IMG/VR virus record: IMGVR_UViG_3300032516_000115
Span: 1-30,850 of that record
Reading direction: 5' to 3' (one strand)
Origin: a virus
DNA length: 30,850 nucleotides
The notes under the pieces are model-generated. The model was given only the letters and a program-made list of their open reading frames with translations, was not told where the DNA came from and did no database searches. A program made the position numbers and the translations under genes. Below, one piece after another: positions 22,401-30,632 of the stretch. Each line of letters opens with the position of its first letter. Position 1 is the first letter of the stretch.

Positions 22401-23686
22401 GGATCGATATTCGTTACCGATCCCGTGGTACCGCCGAGCTGCGTGCGGTAGGCAAACGACTGAGGGGTATTGGCTGCAGTCGTCACAACATGCGGGTTAG
22501 TCGGGATGGTTGAGATCTGATAGTAGCGGCTAAACATCTTACCTACGGCTTTTTTAAAGGTAAGGTTCGCGCCGTTGGATGAGATGGTATTACCCTGGAC
22601 GTTGAACGGGCCGATCGCGTCCAGAAGGTCCTGATACTGGTTTGCTATCGATTGAGAATTGTCGGCTAAGGTATCGGTAAAGCTTATTGTGACTCGGTTA
22701 CTATGATTCATTCGGCCGATAAAGATATTGTCACGCTGCTGCTGAGGAGTCGGGAAAGTAGTCTGCTGAAGAATTGTCCCGCCCGATGTGAGGAGGATAT
22801 AGCTGATATCGTTGGTCGCGATATTGGTGACCGTCTGAGCTGTGAAAGCTCCCCAGCTCAAAGAGTTTATGGTCGGAGCTGTGGGTGTCGTATACGTTAC
22901 GATGAGCCCTGTTCCGGCTGTCATATCGAATTTCGTCGGATCGGCGTTGATCGAGAGAACCCCGCCCGAGATAAGGCCTGTGCTATTATTCAGTCCGCCG
23001 TATTGGATCTTCGTAGCGCCGATATTTGCCGAAGCCGAAACGTCTGCGTCCACAATCGAGGATGCTGATATAGTTCCGCCTGAGCCTTTTAAAACTCCGG
23101 TTAATAAGCTTACGTCCTGAGCAAGACCGCCGCGTGATGTGGATAGATACTGTTCTTGTGATAAATTACCGAGACCGTTATTTATCACAACCCAGTCGGG
23201 AGTGGCCGCTGCGATAGCTGACCTTGCAACCGATCCAGGAGCAAAGCTGAGGATCTGAGTGTAGATGTTCCAGTTATTATCGGAGCTGTTATAGACCAGG
23301 CTGATAGCGTCGTTATTTGAAGAGATAACGAACGAGGCAGCGCCGTCGATAGTCGCGCCGCCCGTGGTCGTGATCGTAATGTTGTTGGTTGAAGCATCAC
23401 CTTTGCCATCCAAAATGTTAAACGTTTGTCCCTGCACTCCGCTCGGCAACACGACAGAGGTAGGCCCGGCAATGGTTCGGTTTATCGAGACGATGCAATC
23501 TGTAGATGAAGCAACGGTTACAGGGGAAGTGGTCGCTAAACGAAAGGCGACTTTCTGATTTGTAGTACCCTGCGCATTCGCTAGAGCAATAAGGTAATTC
23601 GATAGAGAGCCCCAGCCTACCTCGCCCGTAGCTGGCACCGAATATATAGTTCCACCGATACTTGGCCACTGGACGTTAGTCGACAT
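19472..23686 (-). CDS. Major tail fibre protein
   Basis: A 1404-aa protein rich in Thr, Ser, Ala, Asn and Gly throughout. The N-terminal part (IGGTIYSVPATGEVGWGSLSNYLIALANAQG) is a likely virion-attachment region. It is followed by repeated fibre motifs, including QTFNILDGKGDASTNNITIT and TIDGAASFVIS, and SVARSAIAAATPDWVVINNGLGNL. A TxxSLTTPALGTPSALVLTNATGLP block near residue 640 and GVTGTLPITSGGTSVT are classic phage fibre repeats. Residues about 820-1404 hold several beta-sandwich-like domains that may bind the receptor. An AAGGG ribosome site precedes ATG. It lies after the capsid gene and a hairpin, and it is the largest gene in the window. Confidence 0.85.
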   Translation of the reverse strand: MSTNVQWPSIGGTIYSVPATGEVGWGSLSNYLIALANAQGTTNQKVAFRLATTSPVTVASSTDCIVSINRTIAGPTSVVLPSGVQGQTFNILDGKGDASTNNITITTTGGATIDGAASFVISSNNDAISLVYNSSDNNWNIYTQILSFAPGSVARSAIAAATPDWVVINNGLGNLSQEQYLSTSRGGLAQDVSLLTGVLKGSGGTISASSIVDADVSASANIGATKIQYGGLNNSTGLISGGVLSINADPTKFDMTAGTGLIVTYTTPTAPTINSLSWGAFTAQTVTNIATNDISYILLTSGGTILQQTTFPTPQQQRDNIFIGRMNHSNRVTISFTDTLADNSQSIANQYQDLLDAIGPFNVQGNTISSNGANLTFKKAVGKMFSRYYQISTIPTNPHVVTTAANTPQSFAYRTQLGGTTGSVTNIDPTNYDVGGVITPVPGAVATSTIQRVFLFPSNNVRIQYGQNTYSSLANAIAAISTESFVIDPGIAGFAILIGYIVVQKNCVALNAATASLLNAARFDSGSSGGAIATTTLQTAYDISVAPLLTLSSTIGTFGIRDNAAPIGVDLFSVTDTTGATKYLEIDAQGVKGTAFTTASRALTTNTNSAIATSSTTSTQLALLDIASGRTGTVNLVYSSSPTLTTPALGTPSALVLTNATGLPLNTGVTGTLPITSGGTSVTSVTTTPTASSFAGWDANSNLSAKNHIQGYSTTATAAGTTTLTVASNYLQYFTGTSTQTVVMPVTSTLVLGQQFMIVNSSTGTVTVNSSGANVIQAMAANTMLHLTCVLTSGTTAASWQATYGSNSGAASSGSGVKNYITSSNMAEGWAVSGAGITIGNETTAGNLPDNITQTTAIKITRVSGNTDYAYYRWTMDQADYSFLCGILWSQATTATAGGYELQLYTNTASNYGGSYVQITLPTSSIPTGTTNFQTNGLAGASGTQYMELRIVARTAAGTTPLYLNAVTFTPNPPAQGAGISRVSSVTAYTMFTNAAIASPTTNSLTIEQIGSSVRFRGIWGGGTATTSTANNVTFNLPSGYTINTTALASASVRDGFGSATWATSAPSNTLLMPTYGTTSTIIFRKQGGANLIESDLSSGTVFYFDFTLPINEATATLNLGAGAQVQYLSNSTAWGTTNTTAFQYGPAGAAITGAAAANFTQRVRAQYPIQVTDQIILEFQETSTAVWQPVDVFQSTGSLNISPYVFRATAVADDAGVALSRVSGSTTDIDVKFMKRAWSRGDASAYHDWTNGWFWRLKILTPSSPVGFGVANTNAFGLVAPTKGTFQMTVTSGQAGWATQRASGIYYQDQDGNHRLKFNVFGTFTSATLTSVSAAITGVTFKNIANYSQAISGLMLAGGSGAILGTYVGPNTGNLSLSCASSTTCTGVIWSGDVELESRPSWA

Positions 23687-23707
23687 AAGTCGCCCTTAAG
23701 GTAAACG

Positions 23708-23730
23708 GGCCGGGGAAAAAATCCCCAGCC
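23708..23730 (-). terminator. Hairpin after capsid gene, possible partial terminator
   Basis: GGC-CGGGG (23708-23715) pairs with CCCC-A-GCC (23723-23730) with one mismatch, around an A/T-rich loop. It lies between the capsid stop and the fibre start. On the minus strand the loop is T-rich but no T tract follows the stem. A partial terminator or stability element that keeps capsid expression above fibre expression is plausible. Confidence 0.4.
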
Positions 23731-23753
23731 ACTCTTAGAAAGACAGCTGAAAC

Positions 23754-25112
23754 TTAAGCAGCTTCATCGTTAATGTTATTGATAACAAACGATTTTGCCG
23801 GAGCATGACAGAAAATGTACTGATCTGCATAGGAACGGAAAGCATAGCCGGCCTGGTTTTGCAAAGGAAAAATCACTTCGCCGGGGATGCCAGGCACGGT
23901 GAACGAAATTTCTGCAGATCCAGAACGAGACCAGTCGCCCTGAAGGTGAAGACCGTAAGCTTCGCCTTCCTTTACCATCCGGTGAGCATGAATAGAGATC
24001 TTTCCAGTCTGCGACCAGAAGGTGATCGTCTGAAAGCCGTTCTCAGCACCGCCCGGCTTATAGCTCTCGTCGTACATACGGAGCCCGGACTCTGTGACGA
24101 TAAGATTCGCCCAGCTTCGAGGATTCACATACATATCGATATCGCCGTCAAGGCCACCGCGTGCAACGGCTTGAGCCACGGCACCTTGGATGCCTGTAAG
24201 CTGTCCGGAGATTCCAGGAGTTCCGTTCAGGCTAAGCTTTTGCTGGTTGTTGTTGATGACGTTCCCTTTCCAAAGGGAATACGTCGAGGTTGAAATACCG
24301 AACAAGGTCCCAGTCTGAGAGAGGATGTTATTGATTCCAACCATCTCTTGAGCAGTCGCCTGACCTTTGAAACAAATTCGGTTCGAAGTGGTGGAGGACG
24401 CCACGGTAGGCACGAAATCCACCTGGATAGCGCCCTGCAGAGGATCTACCGCGACCATCTTACCTTCTTTGAGCACCGCGCCTGCAGAGTCAAGCTGCTG
24501 CACAACAACGCCTTCCGTTCCGACCCAAATCCCAGCAGCAAACGAGCCTTGGCCGAACAAAATCCAGTTGGAAGTGGTGTTGACTCCGTTCGTGAAGGTT
24601 ACGTTGGTACCGTTGATGCTCAGCGTACCTGTGCCGTTGGTAAACGAAATTCCGCGATACGTTCCTGTGTAGTAGGAAACGTAGCCGAGCAGTGCCGGTG
24701 CCTGCCCATAGAGGCGAAGGATTTCAAGCAGCTTGCCATGGGATTTTAGGTTATTCTTTACGACATGCTTTGTACCATCGTAAAAAGCTTTCTCTCCTCC
24801 GCCTGCAGAGCGAGAAATAACGCCCCAAGGAACGATGGAAGAAAGCACAGTGCTATAAGGCACAACCGTTGCTTGCTGCACAGATCCTGCACTCGATGGG
24901 TTCAGCTCGAAAGCTGTCATCGAAGAACCACCCAACGTCCAGCCCACTTCGTTAGTGAGGATGACAGCTTCTACCCAACTCTCACCGACTTTTTGTTTTT
25001 CGCTGAACGGAATAGCTTTCTGAAGCAAATAGTCTTCAGGCAAAAGGTCATGGATCTGTCCATAAACCTTCTTAAATAAGTTGACTACATCCGGTGTGCT
25101 TACTGCTGACAT
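23754..25112 (-). CDS. Major capsid protein
   Basis: A 452-aa protein placed after a scaffold-like and a decoration-like gene. The N-terminal helical segment (TPDVVNLFKKVYGQIHDLLPEDYLLQKAIPF) and the internal DIDMYVNPRSWANLIVTESGLRMYDESYK, close to a long P-domain-like region, are typical of HK97-fold capsid proteins. The C-terminal FVIPGIPGEVIFPLQNQAGYAFRSYADQ-like stretch contains beta strands as in the A domain. A beta-rich insert (about residues 150-230, TGTYRGISFTNGTGTLSINGTN) could be a surface domain. A strong AAAGGGGA ribosome site is present. The fold is inferred by position and pattern. Confidence 0.75.
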   Translation of the reverse strand: MSAVSTPDVVNLFKKVYGQIHDLLPEDYLLQKAIPFSEKQKVGESWVEAVILTNEVGWTLGGSSMTAFELNPSSAGSVQQATVVPYSTVLSSIVPWGVISRSAGGGEKAFYDGTKHVVKNNLKSHGKLLEILRLYGQAPALLGYVSYYTGTYRGISFTNGTGTLSINGTNVTFTNGVNTTSNWILFGQGSFAAGIWVGTEGVVVQQLDSAGAVLKEGKMVAVDPLQGAIQVDFVPTVASSTTSNRICFKGQATAQEMVGINNILSQTGTLFGISTSTYSLWKGNVINNNQQKLSLNGTPGISGQLTGIQGAVAQAVARGGLDGDIDMYVNPRSWANLIVTESGLRMYDESYKPGGAENGFQTITFWSQTGKISIHAHRMVKEGEAYGLHLQGDWSRSGSAEISFTVPGIPGEVIFPLQNQAGYAFRSYADQYIFCHAPAKSFVINNINDEAA

Positions 25113-25139
25113 ATCTTATTCCCCTTTCTTTTATTTCGA

Positions 25140-25646
25140 TTATTTGCTGATCCAGTAAAGGCGCGCAATGATCATCCCAGAGGTCAAGGCATCAAGGCCT
25201 GATACCACAATTTTGAAAGCTAGGTTACCCGTGGAAGACTGTGCCGTAGCTGTTTCCAGCGTAGAGGCTGTCATACCCACAGAGCCGAACGCAGCACGAT
25301 CGGAAACGGTTCCGAGTCCGGTACCGCTCATGACCCGTGCTTCAAGTTTTAGCAGTTGAAAGCTTTGAGCCAGAATCGAAGGAGAGCCCGACATGCGGAT
25401 AATGCCAGCAAAAGCATCGGTACCCATCGCCGTTGCATCGAAGTAGGTAGCTGGGAAGTCGTTAGCGACGCCTAGATAGTTATCGATCGTAGCCTGGGTA
25501 ATGGCATCGAAAGAAGTAAGAGAATCAGCGCCCTGAGGAACAGGGGAAACGGTCTTAGCAGCAGTGATTTGATACGTGAAATCCAGCACGTTAGGCTGGC
25601 TTTTAGCGTGCTTTTCATTCCAGAAAAATAGCGGTTGTGATGGCAT
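25140..25646 (-). CDS. Probable decoration or minor head protein
   Basis: A 168-aa protein beginning MPSQPLFFWNEKHAKS, with GGAGGG as ribosome site. After the first 30 residues it is small-residue rich and beta-like (TGTGLGTVSDRAAFGSVGMTASTLE; LAFKIVVSGLDALTSGMIIARLYW). It lies between the scaffold-like gene and the capsid gene, where phage decoration or capsid-cement proteins are often found. No catalytic motif is visible. The role is inferred from position; a minor head or vertex protein is an equally fair reading. Confidence 0.5.
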   Translation of the reverse strand: MPSQPLFFWNEKHAKSQPNVLDFTYQITAAKTVSPVPQGADSLTSFDAITQATIDNYLGVANDFPATYFDATAMGTDAFAGIIRMSGSPSILAQSFQLLKLEARVMSGTGLGTVSDRAAFGSVGMTASTLETATAQSSTGNLAFKIVVSGLDALTSGMIIARLYWISK

Positions 25647-25649
25647 GGC

Positions 25650-26609
25650 TTAACGCCCTCCTGAGTATTTTTCGTCCATTTTTTTAAAGAAGTCTTCAGT
25701 TCTCATGACTTTTTGCGCTTTGGGTCTTCCCTGAAAATCAGACTCTGCTTTTGGAGTGCTTCGCCCTTGCCGGGTAGGAGCGTAAAGCTGATCGATTTCT
25801 TGCTGCCGTAGTGCTGAGAGCTGCTCTTTTGTGAGCATTTTCATCAGCTGTTCGGCTGAAAGACGCTTTGTGTAAGCGCTTGAGCGAATATCATATCGCT
25901 CTTGAATCTTTCTCAGCACGTCCGCATGGGATGGTGGAGATGATCGGACAGTTCTACCAGCTTGCTCTTCTTGGTCTACGTATTCCAGATAAGCAAGCAT
26001 CTCATCTATAATCAGTTCGGTCACTTCTGGGAGGTCCGCCACGGATAATCCCAGCTTTCGACCTTCGTCCAAGACTTGCTTTATTTCGTTATCGATGACT
26101 TGCATCGATTGTTGCTGAAGCTGGGACTTTTGAGACTCTTCAGCTTTACTCTTAATATCCTGAAGCTGACGTTCTGCGTCTTCTGCTCTTCGCTGTGCTA
26201 TCAGGCGCTGCTGCTCGTCTTTACTTTTCTCGTCCCATTGTATCTGCTCCCACACCAATTTGTCTGCGAATTTCTTAGCCTTGTCAAACCCAATCAGCTC
26301 GATGAGTTCTTCAAAGTCTTCCGCTTGCGGGTCCTTTAGCTTCTCCAGCCGTGCCTTAGCCTCTTTCTCCACCTTGGACGCCTGAGCCAGCCTTTTCTCG
26401 GCACCATGGCCCTTCTCGGCTCGCTTGACCAGCTCGTCATAGTCAACTTCGTACTCCTCTCCCATCGCCTTGTATTTATGTTTAACCTTCTTCCACTCCG
26501 GTATCGTATCGGGAGCATTTTCAACTCCTGTTTGAGCTTCAGAGCTTTGAGACGAGGAAACTTGCGAGGAGCCTGAGGTAGGAGCAGCTGAAGGTGATGC
26601 ATCGACCAT
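25650..26609 (-). CDS. Probable scaffold protein
   Basis: A 319-aa hydrophilic protein. The N terminus (residues 1-40) is Ser/Ala/Gln-rich, followed by IPEWKKVKHKYKAMGEEYEVDYDELVKRAEKG, a module frequently seen in phage scaffold proteins. A long coiled-coil region rich in Glu, Gln, Lys and Arg (about residues 65-185) and helical segments follow. The C terminus is basic, ending MRTEDFFKKMDEKYSGGR, as scaffold proteins usually end in a capsid-binding helix-turn-helix. It lies two genes before the capsid gene. An AAAGG ribosome site lies 9 bases upstream of ATG. No protease motif is seen. Confidence 0.75.
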   Translation of the reverse strand: MVDASPSAAPTSGSSQVSSSQSSEAQTGVENAPDTIPEWKKVKHKYKAMGEEYEVDYDELVKRAEKGHGAEKRLAQASKVEKEAKARLEKLKDPQAEDFEELIELIGFDKAKKFADKLVWEQIQWDEKSKDEQQRLIAQRRAEDAERQLQDIKSKAEESQKSQLQQQSMQVIDNEIKQVLDEGRKLGLSVADLPEVTELIIDEMLAYLEYVDQEEQAGRTVRSSPPSHADVLRKIQERYDIRSSAYTKRLSAEQLMKMLTKEQLSALRQQEIDQLYAPTRQGRSTPKAESDFQGRPKAQKVMRTEDFFKKMDEKYSGGR

Positions 26610-26632
26610 AGGTGTTGCCTTTCATGATTCTG

Positions 26633-26672
26633 GGCCGGTAAGCGGGAGGTAATTTTCCCCTATTTTCCGGCC
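26633..26672 (-). terminator. GC-rich hairpin in late-operon gap
   Basis: GGCCGG (26633-26638) pairs with CCGGCC (26667-26672), with an inner GGGA/TCCC pairing in the 28-nt loop. It lies in the 91-bp gap between the 130-aa gene and the scaffold-like gene. There is no T tract after it on the minus strand, so a stability or processing role is as likely as termination. Confidence 0.3.
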
Positions 26673-26700
26673 TATGAGTCAAAAGGGCAAGATAAATATA

Positions 26701-27093
26701 TCAGAAAAGAATGATGAGAGTCGTAGCGATGGGATCGGTAGGAGTGCCAGTGAAGACAGCTTTGACTTGAAGCGTAGCATCAGTCCCCATCTGCCAGGCA
26801 AAGGAAAGAGGAGCTGCGGACATCGGAACGACCTTAGTTATCCAAACATGCTTCGGGACTTTCTTCGTTTGAAGATTGATGCTGAGGATCTGCGAATGCT
26901 TCAAATCCACAGTTCGGACATCTGAATCTAGGTTGTCTTCCACCGTCAGGGTCTTGCGAAAGGCTCCTACGGTCTGGCTTGCAAAGTCTGCTAGATACAG
27001 GATGAAGTCCTCCAGGTCTCCAGCCCCCAGCTTGCTGAGACTCTGAATCACTCGGCCCGAATCGAATATCCTCGAGAGACTTAACTTTGCCAT
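26701..27093 (-). CDS. Small virion-associated protein of unknown function
   Basis: A 130-aa protein following a GGAGAAAAG ribosome site. The N-terminal part (residues 1-55) is helical; the C-terminal part is beta-like and Thr/Pro-rich (QTKKVPKHVWITKVVPMSAAPLSFAW; VFTGTPTDPIATTLIILF). An overlapping frame at 26834-27175 reads 113 aa but looks like a shadow. Position between the terminase and the scaffold gene suggests a structural or assembly role. I recognise no family. Confidence 0.5.
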   Translation of the reverse strand: MAKLSLSRIFDSGRVIQSLSKLGAGDLEDFILYLADFASQTVGAFRKTLTVEDNLDSDVRTVDLKHSQILSINLQTKKVPKHVWITKVVPMSAAPLSFAWQMGTDATLQVKAVFTGTPTDPIATTLIILF

Positions 27094-27159
27094 CTTTTCT
27101 CCGAATGATTATGGGATAAGATCGCTCACCTTTCTTCGGCCAAAGACCTTCGAAATCTT

Positions 27160-27306
27160 TTACATCTGCATCCATTCCTTGTCCTCGTGCATCTGAAACG
27201 CTAAATAGAGTGATCGTTCTTCACTCGTAAGATCGACCACTCTGAAATCCGTATATCGACCATGTTTGAGAATGCATTCCCACAATTTGCACAAGACGCG
27301 AACCAT
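27160..27306 (-). CDS. Small 48-aa late protein
   Basis: ATG at 27306 (complement) follows a very good TAGGAG ribosome site and opens a 48-residue frame ending at TAA 27160-27162. It begins MVRVLCKLWECILKHGRYTD and ends EDKEWMQM. The start lies 2 bases after the TerL stop, so it fills the gap between TerL and the 130-aa gene exactly as a real gene would. Two Cys near the N terminus (residues 6 and 11) could bind a metal but no other motif is visible. Function unknown. Confidence 0.55.
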   Translation of the reverse strand: MVRVLCKLWECILKHGRYTDFRVVDLTSEERSLYLAFQMHEDKEWMQM

Positions 27307-27308
27307 AA

Positions 27309-28781
27309 TCAACTCCTAAAGCGTCCGAAGCCCTTAACGGGAATTGCCTCTTGATACTCAGACTCTTGTTGACGCTGTGGTATGTGATGATTCGGCGATA
27401 GTACTGCCTGATTTACAGGCAAGTCCATCGAAAATTCACTGGTATAAGGATTGTCGTGCGACTGCATCCGTACCGCATACATCATATCAGCAACGCCGTC
27501 CATATGCCCCAAGGCCTCGTTGCGATCGAAGTCGGTTTTGTTTTTATTCAAGATCCCAGACTCTGCTGAGACTATAAGGAACTTGCAACGCGGATGAATA
27601 AGGGCCTTTCGTCGCTGAAACCGCACGTTCAAGGTGTTCAGTGCTGCCCTCCAATCCAGCTTTTCGGGAAGCTGAGCCTCATAGTTATAGTCTTGCATGA
27701 GGTCGACCGTCACAAGCTGCGGGGGAGCATCGACATAGCGAGCATAGATATTGTGCTTCGCTTCCATGAGTCGGCATTCTGTGATGATTTCAGAGGTTGG
27801 CGTATTGGGCTCAAAGACGCGGCAATCCCAGAACAGATCGATGTCGTTAAGATAATCATAGGTGTGAAGCATCGCACAGGTCTTATCTCTCACTCCGCCC
27901 CAATCGATTGTAACCGACATGAAGCAGCGCATAGGCAGTTCAAAGTTTCGGACATTAAAGCGTGAGTCGTAGTCAGGTAGACAGACTAAACGTGGATCTC
28001 GGTGGACCTCACACAGGTATTCTCGCTTGTAGTCGGGAGTGTCGACGCCGCCGCAGCGTTCCGCGCAAGCCGCTTTTTGTTCCTCGTTTAGGGCGATGTT
28101 GTCGTTGATGGTAAAGCAGGCATAGGCGTTTTTCAGCTTTGCATTCGGTATCGTCGTCGTAATGTAGGGATGATTCGGGTATTTCGGCAAAGTCGTGAGG
28201 AATATGATTTTCCCGTCGACGCTGTGGGTAAGAGCGGGCCCAAGGTCCGAGCGAAGAGAGGTCAGGTAATCATCCTCTGGAACGTCGACGATCTCTTCCA
28301 AGATGATCTTATGAACTGTTTTACCCCTCTGGGAGCTACTGTTCTCGTTGAGCCCACCGATCACGATCTCGGTGTAATCGTCTGACTTTTTGAGGTCATG
28401 GTAGACGTGATACCTATTCTCCGCCTTCATTTGCTTGATCAGCCCATTTGGTGCGGTCTTAGTTAGAAAGCGCATCTTAGGCCCGACGATATCTTTGGTT
28501 TGTTTCGTGTCCGGTCCCATGATGAGGATACAGCAGTCTCTATGCTTGATGGCTTCGGAGAGAGCGTAGCAGGCGCCGATTGTCGATTTGCCAAACTGCC
28601 GAGCGCAGTCAACCACGTACTCTACAACGCCTTTGGGGAGATTTTGGAGCTGATACCAAATAGGAAGCTGCTGAGGCCACAGGAGGAATTCGAGATTCCC
28701 GGAAAGCCAGAGAGCGTCGAGAAGCTGACGTTCAGTTATCGGGGTTTTAGGTAGAAGCATTCGTCTTTTTTCTCGCCGCAT
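27309..28781 (-). CDS. terL: Terminase large subunit
   Basis: A 490-aa packaging motor with an ATPase and a nuclease domain. The Walker A-like motif is at residues 59-67 (CARQFGKST), a Walker B-like segment at 158-163 (KIILEE), with the coupling motif near 192-199 (IIFLTTLP). The C-terminal nuclease shows the first acidic residue at D293 in SVTIDWGG and a late acidic cluster in ALGHMDGVADMMYAVR (about 427-442). It translocates DNA into the capsid and cuts it. It overlaps TerS by 35 bases, with a second possible start at M8. The terminase pair stands at the head of the minus-strand operon. Confidence 0.88.
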   Translation of the reverse strand: MRREKRRMLLPKTPITERQLLDALWLSGNLEFLLWPQQLPIWYQLQNLPKGVVEYVVDCARQFGKSTIGACYALSEAIKHRDCCILIMGPDTKQTKDIVGPKMRFLTKTAPNGLIKQMKAENRYHVYHDLKKSDDYTEIVIGGLNENSSSQRGKTVHKIILEEIVDVPEDDYLTSLRSDLGPALTHSVDGKIIFLTTLPKYPNHPYITTTIPNAKLKNAYACFTINDNIALNEEQKAACAERCGGVDTPDYKREYLCEVHRDPRLVCLPDYDSRFNVRNFELPMRCFMSVTIDWGGVRDKTCAMLHTYDYLNDIDLFWDCRVFEPNTPTSEIITECRLMEAKHNIYARYVDAPPQLVTVDLMQDYNYEAQLPEKLDWRAALNTLNVRFQRRKALIHPRCKFLIVSAESGILNKNKTDFDRNEALGHMDGVADMMYAVRMQSHDNPYTSEFSMDLPVNQAVLSPNHHIPQRQQESEYQEAIPVKGFGRFRS

Positions 28782-29064
28782 TTATTCGATAGGCTTCGAC
28801 TAGGACTTCGGGCGGTATCTGCGTGAGCAGCGAGCTTGCTAAATTCTCGTCGTTGGCCTGCCCTTTTTCGTCGACCGGCTTTAGTTTTGGATGTGAATAA
28901 GACACTATCATCTCTAAGCACTTTTGCTTAATGTCTTCCCGCTCAAGGGTTTCATAGAGCTTAACGGCTTCCTCAGCACAGGAAAAATTGAGCCTAGCTA
29001 AGTCTTCACGAAAGCCCATCGATGCCTTATTGGGTGAGCCTTTTGGTCTTCCTTTACCTGCCAT
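28747..29064 (-). CDS. terS: Terminase small subunit
   Basis: A 105-aa protein beginning MAGKGRPKGSPNKASMGFRE. The GRPKGSPNK segment is a basic DNA-binding motif very common in phage terminase small subunits. The central helical part (about 25-60) and the oligomerisation-like helices follow, with an Asn/Lys-rich tail. It overlaps TerL and lies at the head of the late operon, with a GGTGG ribosome site 5 bases before ATG. It should recognise the packaging site and hand DNA to TerL. No promoter is clearly visible in the 116-bp gap upstream. Confidence 0.8.
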   Translation of the reverse strand: MAGKGRPKGSPNKASMGFREDLARLNFSCAEEAVKLYETLEREDIKQKCLEMIVSYSHPKLKPVDEKGQANDENLASSLLTQIPPEVLVEAYRINAARKKTNAST

Positions 29065-29107
29065 TATCCACCTATTATTTTATTGCCGCATGTGCAACGT
29101 GACGCAA

Positions 29108-29137
29108 TTGCCCGCGTGAAATGTCCCATGCTATTAT
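29108..29137 (+). promoter_or_regulatory. Candidate sigma-70-type promoter
   Basis: TTGCCC (29108-29113) and TATTAT (29132-29137) are separated by 18 bases and point toward the lipoprotein gene that starts 44 bases later. The match is fair, and the promoter strength cannot be judged. Confidence 0.3.
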
Positions 29138-29180
29138 GTCTTGATTATCCCTTAAATTGTTATAACCCAGGAACTTTACG

Positions 29181-30623
29181 ATGCAAAGAATATTTGAATG
29201 CCTCTTGCTCGCGTCTGCCCTGGTTTACGGCTGCGGGAAAACAACCACGGTCGTTCGAGAGGGAGGTCAATTGCAGGAACCGCCACAGCAAAGACCGGAG
29301 GGGCCTATTCCTCCGATCGCTAAGCCTTCCAACTCGACCATCGAGAATGATGAAGTCGAGGATGCTGCACTGTCTGATGCTCTATCGCTCAATTCTGCTG
29401 ATGCCCTGAATACAGTTTACCTATCTGCAGCAAATTTTCAAAACTTTGGTGATGATACAAAGATCGCCGGTCAAGGGACAAACCTTGGCCTAAACCTTCT
29501 CAGCAATACGACCTTCATCGAGACGATGAGACCCGTGAACGCGAGCAAAACCATATGGGCTGTGGATCTTAGGGATTATTTCGGTAGCAAAGGCCTTCTC
29601 GTATGGCGTTTGATCGAAGACAACGCGGTGATCAAGATCGTCTCTCAGACCACGCGGTTTAAAAATATTCAGTTCATCACGCAAAAGCGGATACCGGTGA
29701 TGCATGCTCAGATCTTCCTTGAGACCGCGTTCAAGGCTTCTGTTTACTATCAGATCAAAGAAGTCCCTCAAGCAGAAAATGATTTCTGGCTGAAGCAAGG
29801 CATAAATCGGCAAAAGCAGTTCGATGACAGGGACAGAGATATTTTCCTTGCTGGGCTTGCTGACTCGCAGATCGCGCCCGACCACAATCGGGAAGTTCGT
29901 CGCATGGAAGGTGTCAACGGGCCTTGCTGGAACACCTATGATGTTGACGCTAATGCCGTTATTACGCAGTCTAACTTTTTTCTGTTCCCCTTTCCGCCAG
30001 AAGCCAGGAGCAAACAGACTTTGATCCATAACGCTGGTGAGATTTTATGTAGGCAGCCCAACGGCCTATTTGTCGGAGCACTTTATAACGGAGCCGGTGT
30101 AAGAGCCGACGTTGCTCCTACAACGGTCGTGGTCAATACCAGGACTTCTGCCCTTGGTCTTGACCCTTCGATTACTCTAAGGGACTGCGCAGGCTGTCAC
30201 ACGCAGTTCGTGCTCGCTGTGAAGGATGATCTCGCTCGGCAGATCAAAGATAACCCTTTCTCTGCGTCAGATAAGCTACTAGGCCAGATCTTCTTCAAGC
30301 CTCAAGCGCAATTAGACTCTGTGATTGCCCAGGATAATAAAGACCATGCCGCATCATTGGCCCAGCTTGGAATCAACGGCGGTGGACCGGACGCGATGAA
30401 CACAGGGCTTATCGATAAGATGAGGGACGGCTACACAGCCAAAGAGTTGGCGGCTTTTCTATATATCTCCGAAGCGGACTTTTTGAACCGCTTAGCCGGC
30501 TCTCAGACTGCGTCACAAGAGGTAGGTCAGTTACTTCAAGGAGGGAGCATCGGGTTCATCCAGCTGCAGGCGTCAATACAGCGTATCATAGACGATCTAA
30601 ACCTATTTCGCGATGTGCAATGA
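29181..30623 (+). CDS. Secreted lipoprotein with haem-c motif
   Basis: A 480-aa protein with a lipoprotein-like signal (hydrophobic residues 8-15, C18 after VYG; the Tyr is unusual for a lipobox). The N-terminal part after it is Pro/Glu-rich. A haem-c motif CAGCH is at residues 336-340. The flanking pattern (LNLLSNTTFI, KTIWAVDLRDYFG at about 100-140, and then GEILCRQPNGLFVGALYNGAGVRADVAPTTVVV before CAGCH) closely resembles large secreted c-type proteins found in Myxococcota, Bdellovibrionota and Planctomycetes. An electron-transfer or haem-sensing role is likely but unproven. It is divergent from TerS and does not look like a phage gene. An AGGAAC ribosome site is present. Confidence 0.75.
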   Translation: MQRIFECLLLASALVYGCGKTTTVVREGGQLQEPPQQRPEGPIPPIAKPSNSTIENDEVEDAALSDALSLNSADALNTVYLSAANFQNFGDDTKIAGQGTNLGLNLLSNTTFIETMRPVNASKTIWAVDLRDYFGSKGLLVWRLIEDNAVIKIVSQTTRFKNIQFITQKRIPVMHAQIFLETAFKASVYYQIKEVPQAENDFWLKQGINRQKQFDDRDRDIFLAGLADSQIAPDHNREVRRMEGVNGPCWNTYDVDANAVITQSNFFLFPFPPEARSKQTLIHNAGEILCRQPNGLFVGALYNGAGVRADVAPTTVVVNTRTSALGLDPSITLRDCAGCHTQFVLAVKDDLARQIKDNPFSASDKLLGQIFFKPQAQLDSVIAQDNKDHAASLAQLGINGGGPDAMNTGLIDKMRDGYTAKELAAFLYISEADFLNRLAGSQTASQEVGQLLQGGSIGFIQLQASIQRIIDDLNLFRDVQ

Positions 30624-30632
30624 GGAGCTAGT

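Noticed and set aside
26834-27175. 113-aa minus-strand frame with a CPNC motif
   Set aside because: Most of it overlaps the 130-aa gene in another frame. The zinc-finger-like CPNC alone is weak evidence.
29490-30029. 179-aa minus-strand frame opposite the haem-c lipoprotein
   Set aside because: It is antisense to a well-supported lipoprotein gene, with no domain pattern of its own.
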